This document shows, piece after piece, positions 18,703 to 28,294 of a DNA stretch of 28,294 nucleotides. Origin of the DNA: an uncultured Gammaproteobacteria bacterium (GTDB lineage: Bacteria > Pseudomonadota > Gammaproteobacteria > Xanthomonadales > Xanthomonadaceae); assembly GCA_946885735.1 (NCBI GenBank), contig CAMPGW010000032.1, forward strand, positions 1 to 28,294. The letters run 5' to 3'. The position numbers were made by a program, and so were the translations under genes. How positions within the stretch are numbered: the stretch's first letter is position 1; each line of letters opens with the position of its first letter. Below the pieces are notes generated by a model. It saw nothing but the letters and a program-made list of their open reading frames with translations, had not been told where the DNA came from and made no database searches.

Positions 18703-18776
18703 GTTCCGCTCCCCGTGGTTCGTGCCGATTGTGCCGGTTCCCGGCGGCGGGCGCTGCCTGTGGTGCGCGGTCGCGA

Positions 18777-18806
18777 TAGACTGCAGGCCTGCCAAGGAGA
18801 CAAGCG
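18777..18806 (+). promoter_or_regulatory. tpiA promoter -10 (TAGACT) and strong ribosome binding site
   Basis: TAGACT at 18777-18782, with CTGCCT 17 bp upstream (18754-18759) as a weak -35, predicts a start near 18789. AAGGAGA (18794-18800) lies six bases before the tpiA ATG. The region between 18703 and 18806 is the divergent SDR-tpiA spacer; on the other strand only a CACAAT (18733-18728) resembles a -10 for the SDR gene. Confidence 0.45.
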
Positions 18807-19556
18807 ATGCGCGAACGGATCGTGGCCGGAAACTGGAAGCTGCACGGCGACCGTGCCTTTGCCCGCGCGCTGCTGGACGAGGTCGCCGCCTCCAGGCCCG
18901 AGGGCGTGCGCCTGGTGATCTTCCCGCCCATGCCCTACCTGGGCGAACTCGCCGACCGCTACGGGTCGCGCGGCCTGGAGTTCGGCGCCCAGGACGTGGA
19001 CCCGAACGAGCAGGGCGCCTACACGGGCGAGGTATCCGCGCGGATGATCGCCGACGTCGGTTGCCGCTACGCGATGGTCGGCCACTCCGAGCGCCGGCAT
19101 TTCCACGAGGAAAGTTCGGAACTGGTGTCGCAGAAGTTCTTCGCGGCCCGCCGGGCGGGCCTGGTGCCGTTGCTGTGCGTGGGCGAAACCCTCCACCAGC
19201 GGGAGGCCGGGCAGACCCAGTGGGCGATCGAGCGCCAGCTCGCGCCGCTGCTCGCCCAGGGCGTGGAAGGCCTGCGCGGCGCGGTGGTCGCCTACGAGCC
19301 GGTCTGGGCCATCGGCACCGGCCGCACCGCCACTCCGGACCAGGTGCAGGAGGTCCATGCCTTCATCCGTGGCGAACTGCGGGCCCTGGATGCTAATATC
19401 GCCGGCTCGCTGCCCATCCTGTATGGCGGCAGCGTCAAGCCCGCCAACGCGGCCGAGCTGTTCTCGCAGCCGGACGTCGATGGCGGCCTGATCGGGGGCG
19501 CCTCGCTCGTCGCCCGCGACTTCATTGCCATCGCCTCGGCGGCGGTACGCCGGTAA
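18807..19556 (+). CDS. tpiA: Triose-phosphate isomerase
   Basis: Interconverts dihydroxyacetone phosphate and glyceraldehyde 3-phosphate in glycolysis and gluconeogenesis. The 249-residue TIM barrel has the N-terminal substrate motif as GNWKLHG, in place of the commoner GNWKMNG. His93 lies in VGHSERR, and the catalytic Glu164 in YEPVWAIGTG. The C-terminal phosphate loops are YGGSVKP and GGLIGGASL. An AAGGAGA site six bases before the ATG indicates strong translation. secG follows after 13 bases; tpiA-secG-tRNA-Leu is a widespread gene order and probably one transcription unit. Confidence 0.98.
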   Translation: MRERIVAGNWKLHGDRAFARALLDEVAASRPEGVRLVIFPPMPYLGELADRYGSRGLEFGAQDVDPNEQGAYTGEVSARMIADVGCRYAMVGHSERRHFHEESSELVSQKFFAARRAGLVPLLCVGETLHQREAGQTQWAIERQLAPLLAQGVEGLRGAVVAYEPVWAIGTGRTATPDQVQEVHAFIRGELRALDANIAGSLPILYGGSVKPANAAELFSQPDVDGGLIGGASLVARDFIAIASAAVRR

Positions 19557-19569
19557 AGACACAACCCCG

Positions 19570-20031
19570 ATGACCGACATCCTGCTCAACGTGTTCTACG
19601 TCCTCGTCGCGATCGCCATGATCGTGCTCATCCTGCTGCAGCGCGGTGCCGGCGCCCAGGCGGGTTCGGGCTTCGGCGCGGGTGCCTCCGGCACCGTGTT
19701 CGGCGCCCGCGGCTCGGGCAACTTCCTGTCCAGTTCGACCAAGTACCTGGCGGTCGTGTTCTTCGCGCTCAGCCTGTTCATGGCCTACCAAGCCACGCAT
19801 CGCAACCAGGCGCAGGCCCCGGTCGAGGATCTCGGCGTGATGGCGGACCTTCCTGCGCAGCCGGCGACTCCGGCTCCCGCGGGTGCCGCGCCGCAGTTGG
19901 CGCCGGCGCCTGCCGCACCGGTGCAGCCAGGTCCGGACGCCGCGCCGACGCAGGCCCCGGCCGCTTCGCCCGCGCAGGCCGAACCCGCCGCCACCCCTGC
20001 CGCGCCGCAAGAGGGCAGCAAGGGCGGTTGA
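19570..20031 (+). CDS. secG: SecG subunit of the SecYEG protein-export channel, with long Ala/Pro-rich tail
   Basis: Small inner-membrane protein that assists SecYE during protein translocation. The 153-residue product has two membrane helices (about residues 3-22 and 55-75), with the conserved cytoplasmic loop between them (LLQRGAGAQAGSGFGAGASGTVFGARGSGNFL), as in all SecG. After the second helix comes a tail of about 75 residues made almost only of Ala, Pro, Gln and Gly, which makes it longer than the roughly 110 residues of E. coli SecG. The start is ATG at 19570 (MTDILLNVFYVL); the frame is open further upstream in tpiA, but that part is a shadow. The stop is TGA at 20029-20031, just ahead of the tRNA promoter. 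Confidence 0.95.
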   Translation: MTDILLNVFYVLVAIAMIVLILLQRGAGAQAGSGFGAGASGTVFGARGSGNFLSSSTKYLAVVFFALSLFMAYQATHRNQAQAPVEDLGVMADLPAQPATPAPAGAAPQLAPAPAAPVQPGPDAAPTQAPAASPAQAEPAATPAAPQEGSKGG

Positions 20032-20036
20032 TCCGC

Positions 20037-20045
20037 TGGTATAAT
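20037..20045 (+). promoter_or_regulatory. Extended -10 promoter for tRNA-Leu (TGG-TATAAT)
   Basis: TATAAT at 20040-20045 is preceded by TGG, giving a textbook extended -10 (TGnTATAAT), which can work without a good -35; none is seen at 17 bp spacing. Transcription would start near 20052, about 27 bases before the mature tRNA 5' end, leaving a short leader for RNase P. It lies six bases after the secG stop and could also drive nuoA onwards. Confidence 0.65.
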
Positions 20046-20078
20046 TTTCAGGCTAGGGCCGGCGACGGTCCATGCAAT

Positions 20079-20163
20079 GCCCAGATGGCGGAATTGGTAG
20101 ACGCACTACCTTGAGGTGGTAGCGACTTAGGTCGTGGGGGTTCGAGTCCCCCTTTGGGCACCA
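20079..20163 (+). tRNA. tRNA-Leu (anticodon GAG)
   Basis: An 85-base class II tRNA with encoded CCA (20161-20163). The acceptor stem is GCCCAGA with TTTGGGC, pairing throughout with one G-U. The anticodon stem CTACC/GGTAG holds the loop TTGAGGT, whose bases 34-36 are GAG, reading CUC and CUU leucine codons. The long variable arm (GACTTAGGTC) is as expected for leucine, and the T arm is GGGGG-TTCGAGT-CCCCC. The position between secG and the nuo genes is a well-known gammaproteobacterial arrangement. An extended -10 promoter lies just upstream; no T-rich terminator follows. Confidence 0.98.
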
Positions 20164-20174
20164 ATCACGGAAAC

Positions 20175-20208
20175 CCGGCCCAGTCCGCAGCGCGCGGGCG
20201 AGGGCCGG
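20175..20208 (+). repeat. Strong GC-rich hairpin between tRNA-Leu and nuoA
   Basis: A perfect 7-bp inverted repeat, CCGGCCC (20175-20181) and GGGCCGG (20202-20208), encloses a second 4-bp stem, CCGC/GCGG (20185-20188 and 20194-20197), with a 5-base loop. There is no T-run after it, so it does not look like a Rho-independent terminator. It may be a processing signal for freeing the tRNA 3' end, a stabilising 5' structure on nuo mRNA, or an attenuating fold. It ends about 25 bases before the nuoA ribosome binding site. Confidence 0.55.
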
Positions 20209-20241
20209 AATGCGCTTCGCGGCGCTGGCAACGGAGTCGTC

Positions 20242-20598
20242 ATGCTGGGCGAATATCTGCCGATCCTGCTCTTCCTCGCGGTGGCCGCGGTGGTGGGAGT
20301 GGCGCTGATGGTGCTGGGCAACCTGCTCGGGCCCACGCGCCCCACCGGCGAGAAACTCTCGCCGTACGAATGCGGCTTCGAGGCTTTCGAGGACGCGCAC
20401 ATGCAGTTCGACGTGCGCTATTACCTCATCGCCATCCTGTTCATCGCCTTCGACCTGGAAATCGCCTTCGTCTTCCCCTGGGCGGTGATCTTCCGCGACC
20501 TCGGCATGGTCGGCCTCATCGAGATGGGCATCTTCCTCGGCCTGCTGGTGCTGGGCTTCGTCTACGTCTGGAAGAAGGGCGCGCTCGAATGGGAGTGA
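20242..20598 (+). CDS. nuoA: NADH-quinone oxidoreductase subunit A
   Basis: Membrane subunit of respiratory complex I, forming part of the quinone-site region with NuoH. The 118-residue protein has three membrane helices (about residues 8-28, 61-82 and 88-108). It carries the conserved loop [12 protein letters not shown] with Cys and Glu, and [13 protein letters not shown] in the second helix. The start is ATG at 20242, with GGAG (20233-20236) five bases upstream; the frame open above it runs into the tRNA and is not coding. It overlaps nuoB by 10 bases. As first gene of the nuo cluster it probably depends on the promoter before tRNA-Leu or read-through from secG. Confidence 0.97.
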   Translation: MLGEYLPILLFLAVAAVVGVALMVLGNLLGPTRPTGEKLSPYECGFEAFEDAHMQFDVRYYLIAILFIAFDLEIAFVFPWAVIFRDLGMVGLIEMGIFLGLLVLGFVYVWKKGALEWE

Positions 20599-21143
20599 TC
20601 CAGCAGATCTCGGACGCGCTGCACAATCCCGTCCCCGAGAGCACCGTCGACGACATCCTGCGGCCCGGCGGCGACAACCCGCTGGTCGAGCGCGGCTTCG
20701 CCGTCACCTCGGCCGATGCGCTGATCAACTGGGCGCGCACCGGCTCGATGTGGCCGATGACCTTCGGCCTGGCCTGCTGCGCGGTCGAGATGATGCACGC
20801 CGGCGCCTCGCGCCTGGACCTGGACCGCTACGGCGTGGTGTTCCGTCCGTCGCCGCGCCAGTCCGACGTGATGATCGTCGCCGGCACCCTGGTCAACAAG
20901 ATGGCCCCGGCGCTGCGCAAGGTCTACGACCAGATGCCCGAGCCCAAGTGGGTGATCTCGATGGGCAGCTGCGCCAACGGCGGCGGCTACTACCACTACA
21001 GCTATTCGGTCGTGCGCGGCTGTGACCGCGTCGTGCCGGTCGACATCTACGTGCCCGGCTGCCCGCCCACGGCCGAAGCCCTGGTCTACGGCATCCTGCA
21101 GCTGATGAAGAAGATCCGCCGCACCAACACGATCGCGCGCTGA
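20589..21143 (+). CDS. nuoB: NADH-quinone oxidoreductase subunit B
   Basis: Carries iron-sulphur cluster N2, which hands electrons to ubiquinone in complex I. The 184-residue protein has the four cluster ligands: adjacent Cys63-Cys64 (LACCAVE), Cys128 (GSCANGG) and Cys158 ([11 protein letters not shown]). The N-terminal extension and the [10 protein letters not shown] motif that follows are normal for the family. The start is ATG at 20589 ([11 protein letters not shown]), inside the end of nuoA, with GGGAG just after the start; translation is probably coupled. The upstream open frame overlapping nuoA is a shadow. nuoC begins three bases after its stop. Confidence 0.98.
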   Translation: MGVIQQISDALHNPVPESTVDDILRPGGDNPLVERGFAVTSADALINWARTGSMWPMTFGLACCAVEMMHAGASRLDLDRYGVVFRPSPRQSDVMIVAGTLVNKMAPALRKVYDQMPEPKWVISMGSCANGGGYYHYSYSVVRGCDRVVPVDIYVPGCPPTAEALVYGILQLMKKIRRTNTIAR

Positions 21144-21146
21144 GCC

Positions 21147-21872
21147 ATGCCAGAACCCGTCCTGAGTTTCCCGGATCGCATCAAGGCCCGCTTCGGCGAG
21201 CGCGTCGTCGTGCTGCCGGTCGCGCACGGCGAGGTCACCGTCGAGGTCACGCCGACCCACTGGCTCGAGGTCGTGCAGGTGCTGCGCGACGAAGCCGAGT
21301 TCGGCTTCGAGCAGTTGTCCGACGTCTGCGGCGTGGATTACCTCGGCTACGGCGACGACGAGTGGGATACCTCCGACGTCACCTCGGAAGGCTTCTCGCG
21401 CGGCGTCGAGGGCCTCGGCCCGGGTCGCTTCAAGTGGGAGAACCGGCCGATCGGCCGCGGCCCCGAGCGGCGCTTCGCCGTGGTGGTCCACCTGCTGTCG
21501 CTGCGCCACAACCGGCGCGTGCGCCTGCGCTGCTTCGCCACCGACAACGACTTGCCGGTGGTGCCGAGCCTGGTCGGCCTGTATCCGGTCGCCGACTGGT
21601 TCGAGCGCGAGGCCTTCGACCTGTACGGCATCGTGTTCGAGGGCCATCCGGACCTGCGCCGCATCCTCACCGACTACGGCTTCGTCGGCCATCCGTTCCG
21701 CAAGGACTTCCCGATGATCGGCAACGTCGAGGTGCTCTACGACGAGGACCGCAGGCGGGTGGTGTACCAGCCAGTGAGCATCGAGCCGCGCGTCAACGTG
21801 CCCAAGGTCGTGCGCGAGGATTCGCGCTGGCAGCAGGCTGCCGCCGAGCAACCGCAGCAGGCGAAGAAATGA
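21147..21872 (+). CDS. nuoC: NADH-quinone oxidoreductase subunit C, with internal insertion
   Basis: 30-kDa subunit of the hydrophilic arm of complex I. It is separate from NuoD here, unlike the fused NuoCD of E. coli. The family core is clear: [13 protein letters not shown], then [19 protein letters not shown] and the [14 protein letters not shown] signature. Between the first and second parts of the core (about residues 70-108) sits an acidic, aromatic insertion containing DEWDTSDV and [13 protein letters not shown] that the common short NuoC lacks. From memory, xanthomonads carry a similar insertion. The 241-residue length reflects it. The stop overlaps the ATG of a 20-codon ORF that leads into nuoD. 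Confidence 0.95.
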   Translation: MPEPVLSFPDRIKARFGERVVVLPVAHGEVTVEVTPTHWLEVVQVLRDEAEFGFEQLSDVCGVDYLGYGDDEWDTSDVTSEGFSRGVEGLGPGRFKWENRPIGRGPERRFAVVVHLLSLRHNRRVRLRCFATDNDLPVVPSLVGLYPVADWFEREAFDLYGIVFEGHPDLRRILTDYGFVGHPFRKDFPMIGNVEVLYDEDRRRVVYQPVSIEPRVNVPKVVREDSRWQQAAAEQPQQAKK

Positions 21873-21931
21873 ACGAAGTGAATAACGGCGTAGCCGGCCC
21901 GAAGGGCGAGCGCGTGAGCGCGAGTAAATAA
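21869..21931 (+). CDS. Possible 20-residue linker ORF between nuoC and nuoD
   Basis: An ATG overlapping the nuoC stop (ATGA at 21869-21872) opens a 20-codon frame that ends in TAA, which shares its last A with the nuoD ATG (TAATG, 21929-21933). The peptide is polar (starts [10 protein letters not shown], ends SASK) and matches nothing I know. The DNA holds three small perfect hairpins in a row: CGGC-GTA-GCCG, GCCC-GAA-GGGC and GCGC-GTGA-GCGC. No clear Shine-Dalgarno sequence precedes nuoD, so this ORF could deliver ribosomes to nuoD. It may instead be only a structured spacer. Real translation is unproven. Confidence 0.35.
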   Translation: MNEVNNGVAGPKGERVSASK

Positions 21932-23190
21932 TGGCCGGCCCAGAGATCCGCAATTACACCCTGAACTTCGGTCCGCAGCATCCGGCCGCGCACGGCGTGC
22001 TGCGCCTGGTGCTGGAGATGGACGGCGAAGTCGTGCAGCGCGCCGACCCGCACATCGGCCTGTTGCACCGCGCCACCGAAAAACTCGCCGAATCCAAGGC
22101 CTACAACCAGTCCATCGGTTACATGGACCGGCTCGACTACGTGTCCATGATGTGCAACGAGCACGCCTACGTGCGCGCCATCGAGGGCCTGATCGGCATC
22201 GAGGTGCCCGAGCGCGCGCAGTACATCCGCACGATGTTCGACGAAATCACCCGCATCCTGAACCACCTGATGTGGATCGGCTCCAACGGCCTGGACCTCG
22301 GCGCGATGGCGGTGTTCCTGTACGCCTTCCGCGAGCGCGAGGAGCTGATGGACGTCTACGAGGCGGTGTCGGGCGCGCGCATGCACGCGACCTACTACCG
22401 TCCCGGCGGTGTCTACCGCGATCTGCCCGCGCGCATGCCGCAGTACCGCGAGTCGCCGTGGCGCAAGGGCGAGGAGCTGAAGAAAGCCAACGAGTGGCGC
22501 GAAGGCTCGATGCTCGACTTCCTCGAGGCCTTCACCAGCGACTTCCCGCGCAAAGTCGACGAGTACGAAACCCTGCTCACCGACAACCGCATCTGGAAGC
22601 AGCGCACCGTCGGCATCGGCGTCGTGCCGCCGGAAATGGCCCTGGCCTGGGGCATGACCGGCCCGATGCTGCGCGGCTCGGGCGTGGCCTGGGACCTGCG
22701 CAAGAAGCAGCCCTACGCGTGCTACGACAAGGTGGACTTCGACGTGCCGGTGGGCGTGCAGGGCGACTGCTACGACCGCTACCTGGTGCGCGTCGAGGAG
22801 ATGCGCCAGTCCAACCGCATCGTCAAGCAGTGCATCGACTGGCTGCGCCGCAATCCCGGCCCGGTGATGGTCACCAATTACAAGGTCGCGCCTCCCTCCC
22901 GCACGGAGATGAAGGACGACATGGAAGCGCTGATCCACCACTTCAAGTTGTTCACCGAGGGCTACTCGGTGCCGGCCGGCGAGATCTACTCGGCGGTGGA
23001 AGCGCCCAAGGGCGAATTCGGCGTGTACCTGGTGTCGGACGGGGCCAACAAGCCCTTCCGCCTGAAGGTGCGCGCGCCGGGCTTTGCCCATCTCTCGTCC
23101 ATGGACGCGATCGTGCGCGGGCACATGCTGCCCGACGTGGTGGCCATGATCGGCACGTACGACATCGTCTTCGGCGAAATCGACAGGTAA
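21931..23190 (+). CDS. nuoD: NADH-quinone oxidoreductase subunit D
   Basis: 49-kDa subunit of complex I that, with NuoB, forms the quinone-reduction site. It is related to nickel-iron hydrogenase large subunits but lacks the metal site. It has 419 residues. Motifs are [19 protein letters not shown] (the His loop at the quinone pocket), [22 protein letters not shown] and [10 protein letters not shown]. The C-terminal [17 protein letters not shown] and [13 protein letters not shown] are the usual ending. The ATG overlaps the preceding linker ORF's stop and lacks a clear ribosome binding site. nuoE follows after 10 bases. Confidence 0.98.
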   Translation: MAGPEIRNYTLNFGPQHPAAHGVLRLVLEMDGEVVQRADPHIGLLHRATEKLAESKAYNQSIGYMDRLDYVSMMCNEHAYVRAIEGLIGIEVPERAQYIRTMFDEITRILNHLMWIGSNGLDLGAMAVFLYAFREREELMDVYEAVSGARMHATYYRPGGVYRDLPARMPQYRESPWRKGEELKKANEWREGSMLDFLEAFTSDFPRKVDEYETLLTDNRIWKQRTVGIGVVPPEMALAWGMTGPMLRGSGVAWDLRKKQPYACYDKVDFDVPVGVQGDCYDRYLVRVEEMRQSNRIVKQCIDWLRRNPGPVMVTNYKVAPPSRTEMKDDMEALIHHFKLFTEGYSVPAGEIYSAVEAPKGEFGVYLVSDGANKPFRLKVRAPGFAHLSSMDAIVRGHMLPDVVAMIGTYDIVFGEIDR

Positions 23191-23200
23191 TCGCGAGTCC

Positions 23201-23728
23201 ATGAAAGCCACCGGCAATTTCGAGGCCTGCCAGAACGTCGACCCGATGGTCGCGCTCAGCGAGGCCACGCGCGCCCACATCGACCACTGGGTCGCCAAGT
23301 TCCCGCCCGACCGCAAGCGTTCGGCGGTGATCCAGGCGCTGATGGCGGCGCAGGAGCAGAACGGCGGCTGGCTGACCGACGAGCTGATGGCCGCGGTGGC
23401 GAAGTACCTGGGCATCCCGCCGGTCTGGGCCTACGAGGTCGCGACCTTCTACTCGATGTTCGACCTGGCGCCGGTGGGCCGCCACAAGGTCGCCATCTGC
23501 ACCAACATCAGCTGCTGGCTCAATGGCGCCGAAGACCTGGTGAAGCACGCGGAGCGCAAGCTCGGTTGCAGGCACGGCGGCACCTCGCCCGACGGCAAGG
23601 TCACCCTGAAGATCGAGGAAGAGTGCCTGGCGGCTTGCGCCGGCGCCCCGATGATGGTGATCGACGGCCATTACCACGAGCGCCTGACCCCGGCGAAGCT
23701 CGACGAACTGTTCGACGCACTGGACTGA
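23201..23728 (+). CDS. nuoE: NADH-quinone oxidoreductase subunit E
   Basis: 24-kDa subunit of the NADH-oxidising module; its thioredoxin-like domain holds [2Fe-2S] cluster N1a. The 175-residue protein shows the four ligands Cys100 and Cys105 ([11 protein letters not shown]) and Cys142 and Cys146 ([11 protein letters not shown]). The N-terminal helical part, with [18 protein letters not shown] and [13 protein letters not shown], is typical. The start is ATG at 23201 ([15 protein letters not shown]), which gives a slightly long N terminus; no alternative is clearly better. nuoF begins seven bases after the stop. Confidence 0.97.
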   Translation: MKATGNFEACQNVDPMVALSEATRAHIDHWVAKFPPDRKRSAVIQALMAAQEQNGGWLTDELMAAVAKYLGIPPVWAYEVATFYSMFDLAPVGRHKVAICTNISCWLNGAEDLVKHAERKLGCRHGGTSPDGKVTLKIEEECLAACAGAPMMVIDGHYHERLTPAKLDELFDALD

Positions 23729-23735
23729 CCCGGAC

Positions 23736-25087
<1,352 letters not shown>

Positions 25088-25091
<4 letters not shown>

Positions 25092-27394
25092 GCGCCGCAC
25101 CGACCCAGGCCGCCACCGACGTGGTGAACATCGAGATCGACGGCGTGGCGATGACCGCGCCCAAGGGCTCGATGATCATCCATGCCTCCGACAAGGCCGG
25201 CATCCCGATCCCGCGCTTCTGCTACCACGAGAAGCTGCCGATCGCCGCCAATTGCCGCATGTGCCTGGTGGACGTCGAGAAGATGCCCAAGCCGGCGCCC
25301 GCCTGCGCCACGCCGGTGATGGACGGGATGAAGGTGTACACGCGCAGCAAGCGCGCGCTCGACGCCCAGCGCAATGTCATGGAGTTCCTCCTGGTCAATC
25401 ACCCCCTCGATTGTCCAATTTGCGACCAGGGCGGCGAGTGCGAGCTGCAGGACGTCAGCGTCGGCTACGGCCGCAGCGTCTCGCGCTACGTGGACCGCAA
25501 GCGCGTCGTCGCCGACGAGGACCTCGGTCCGCTGGTGGCCACCGACATGACCCGCTGCATCCAGTGCACGCGCTGCATCCGCTTCACCGCGGACGTCGCC
25601 GGCACCTTCGAGCTCGGCGGCATGCAGCGCGGCGAAAACCTGCAGATCGGCACCTACGACGGCAAGCCGCTGATGACCGAGCTGTCCGGCAACGTCATCG
25701 ACGTCTGCCCGGTCGGCGCGCTGACCAACAAGGTGTTCCGCTACCGTGCGCGTGCCTGGGAACTGGTCGCCCGTGACTCCTTCGGCTACCACGACGCACT
25801 CGGCTCCAACCTGCACCTGCACGTCCATCGCGGCGAAGTGGTGCGCACCGTGCCGCGCGACAACGAAGCCATCAACGAGTGCTGGCTGTCGGACCGCGAC
25901 CGTTACTCGCACCAGGGCCTGTACGCCGAAGACCGCGTGACCCGCCCGCTGCTGCGCGACGCCAACGGCTGGCGCGAGGCCTCCTGGGACGAGGCGCTTG
26001 CCAACGCGGCCGAACTCACCCGCAACGCCGGCGCCCGCCTGGGCGTGCTGGCGCACCCGGCGACCTCGAGCGAGGAGGGCGCGCTGCTCGCCGCCATCGC
26101 CCGCGGCCTGGGCACCGGCAACATGGACCATCGCCTGCGCCAGCTCGACTTCGCCGACGGCGCCGTGGCCGCGCCCTTCGCCATGCCGTCGGCTGCGATC
26201 GAGCAGGCCGGCGCGGTGCTGCTGGTGGGCTGCAACATCCGCCACGAGCTGCCGATCGTGCACCAGCGCCTGCTCAAGGCGGGCAAGTCCGGCACGAAGA
26301 TCTTCGCGATCAATCCGGTGGACTTCGAGTTCGCCTTCGGCCTGGCCGGCCGACGCATCGTGGCGCCTTCTCGCCTTGCCGGTGCGCTCGCCGAGGTGGC
26401 TCGTGCCGCCGGTGCGCGCCTGCCCGAAGGCTTGTCGGTGGACGCCGACGCGTCCGCCGGCGACATGGCCGAGGCCTTCAAGGCCGCGGGCGAATCGGCA
26501 GTGATCGTGCTCGGCGAACTGGCCGAGAACCATCCGCAGGCTTCGCACCTGCGCGCCGCCGCGCGCGCGCTCGCCGAGGCGACCGGCGCCCGCGTCAACC
26601 GCATTCCGCAGGGCGCGAACGCGGTCGGACTGGCCCGCGCCGGGCTGCTGCCAGCCGGCGAGGGCGGCAACGTCGCCGCCATGCTCGCCGAGCCGCTGGC
26701 AGGTTACGTGCTCTACGGCATTGAACCCGAACACGACTTCGCCCAGCCCGTGCAGGCACGGACGGCCATGGCCAACGCCGCAGTCGTCGCCTTCGCCGCC
26801 TACGCCTCGCCGGCGCTGCGCGAGCTGGCGGACGTGATCCTTCCGATCGGCCTGCTGCCGGAGATCGAAGGCACGCTGGTCAACCTCGATGGCTTCGCGC
26901 AGACCAGCACGCCGGGCGGCAAGCTGCCGGGCGATGCACGTCCGGGCTGGCGGGTGCTGCGCGCCCTGGCTTCCGAACTCGGCCTGCCGGGCATCGACTT
27001 CACCGACCTGGCCGGCCTGCGCGCCGCGCTCGAGCCGAAGACGCAGGCCGCGCCTGCCGGCGGCCTCGCGCCGGCGCGTCCCGCGGCTAGCGACGGACTC
27101 GAGCGCATCGCCAGCACGCCGATCTATCGCGCCGATGCCGTGCTGCGTCGCGCGATGGCCTTGAACGCACATCCGCTGACGATGGGCGCGCGCGTGGTGC
27201 TGCATCCGGACGATGCCTTCGCCCGCGGCCTTGCGGAGGGTGCGATGGCGAAGGTCGCCGATGGCGTGGGCACGGCCGCGCTGCCGGTCGCGATCTCCTC
27301 GCGCGTCGCCCGCGGCGCGGCCTGGATCGAGTCGGGTTACGAGGCGACCTCGCCGCTGTCGCCGACCGCCGCGCTGACCGTGACGGGAGCCTGA
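25088..27394 (+). CDS. nuoG: NADH-quinone oxidoreductase subunit G
   Basis: 75-kDa subunit of complex I that relays electrons through three clusters. It has 768 residues. The ferredoxin-like N terminus binds a [2Fe-2S] cluster through Cys45, Cys56, Cys59 and Cys73. The His-Cys motif (His105, Cys109, Cys112, Cys118 in [15 protein letters not shown]) binds N5. Cys157, Cys160, Cys163 and Cys207 (TRCIQCTRC and [10 protein letters not shown]) bind the next. The rest is a molybdopterin-oxidoreductase-like domain, here inactive scaffolding, Ala-rich and more divergent towards the C terminus, as is usual. The start ATG overlaps the nuoF stop, and nuoH follows after two bases. Confidence 0.98.
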
Positions 27395-27396
27395 GC

Positions 27397-28294
<898 letters not shown>

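Overview
The window reads as ordinary, tightly packed chromosomal core DNA from a high-GC gammaproteobacterium. The best fit is the order Xanthomonadales (Lysobacterales). Supporting features are the gene order aroC-asd-fimV-truA-trpF-trpB-trpA-accD, a NuoC with an extra internal segment, a SecG with a long Ala/Pro-rich tail, TAGAAT-type -10 boxes, and a tpiA-secG-tRNA-Leu-nuo block. I found no insertion sequence, prophage, CRISPR array, toxin-antitoxin pair or defence gene. Every gene appears intact except those cut by the window ends (purT at the left, nuoH at the right). No gene-free stretch exceeds about 155 bases.

Layout. (1) 1-2113, plus strand: 3' part of purT, a small unrecognised protein, and rluF. 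(2) 2114-5555, minus strand: a compact operon reading sco, psd, bpt, then an exported EEP-fold phosphodiesterase/nuclease-like protein, with overlaps at sco/psd and bpt/EEP. It meets rluF stop to stop with no spacer. (3) 5615-8682, plus: prmB, aroC, asd. (4) 8753-16930, plus: fimV, truA, trpF, trpB, trpA, accD, glmM, mostly overlapping or nearly touching. (5) 16950-18702: an isopenicillin-N-synthase-like iron oxygenase (plus) and a convergent short-chain dehydrogenase (minus), lying between glmM and tpiA. (6) 18807-20163, plus: tpiA, secG and tRNA-Leu(GAG). (7) 20242-28294, plus: nuoA-B-C-D-E-F-G-H, the start of the respiratory complex I operon.

The genes serve central tasks: purine, chorismate, tryptophan and aspartate-family synthesis; the first step of fatty-acid synthesis (accD); cell-wall precursor supply (glmM); membrane lipid synthesis (psd); RNA and ribosome modification (rluF, truA, prmB); protein export (secG); N-degron tagging (bpt); and respiration (sco for cytochrome oxidase copper, nuo for NADH oxidation). 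Regulation visible in the sequence includes back-to-back -10 boxes in the sco/prmB gap, two TAGAAT boxes (before truA and before trpA), and two cases where the -10 to ATG distance suggests leaderless mRNAs. It also includes an extended -10 promoter before tRNA-Leu, a strong hairpin between the tRNA and nuoA, and a 20-codon ORF of mini-hairpins joining nuoC to nuoD.

I did not find a previously undescribed system. The most interesting items are small-scale: the nuoC-nuoD linker ORF, the leaderless-type promoters, the hairpin ahead of nuoA, and the oxygenase/dehydrogenase pair between glmM and tpiA.
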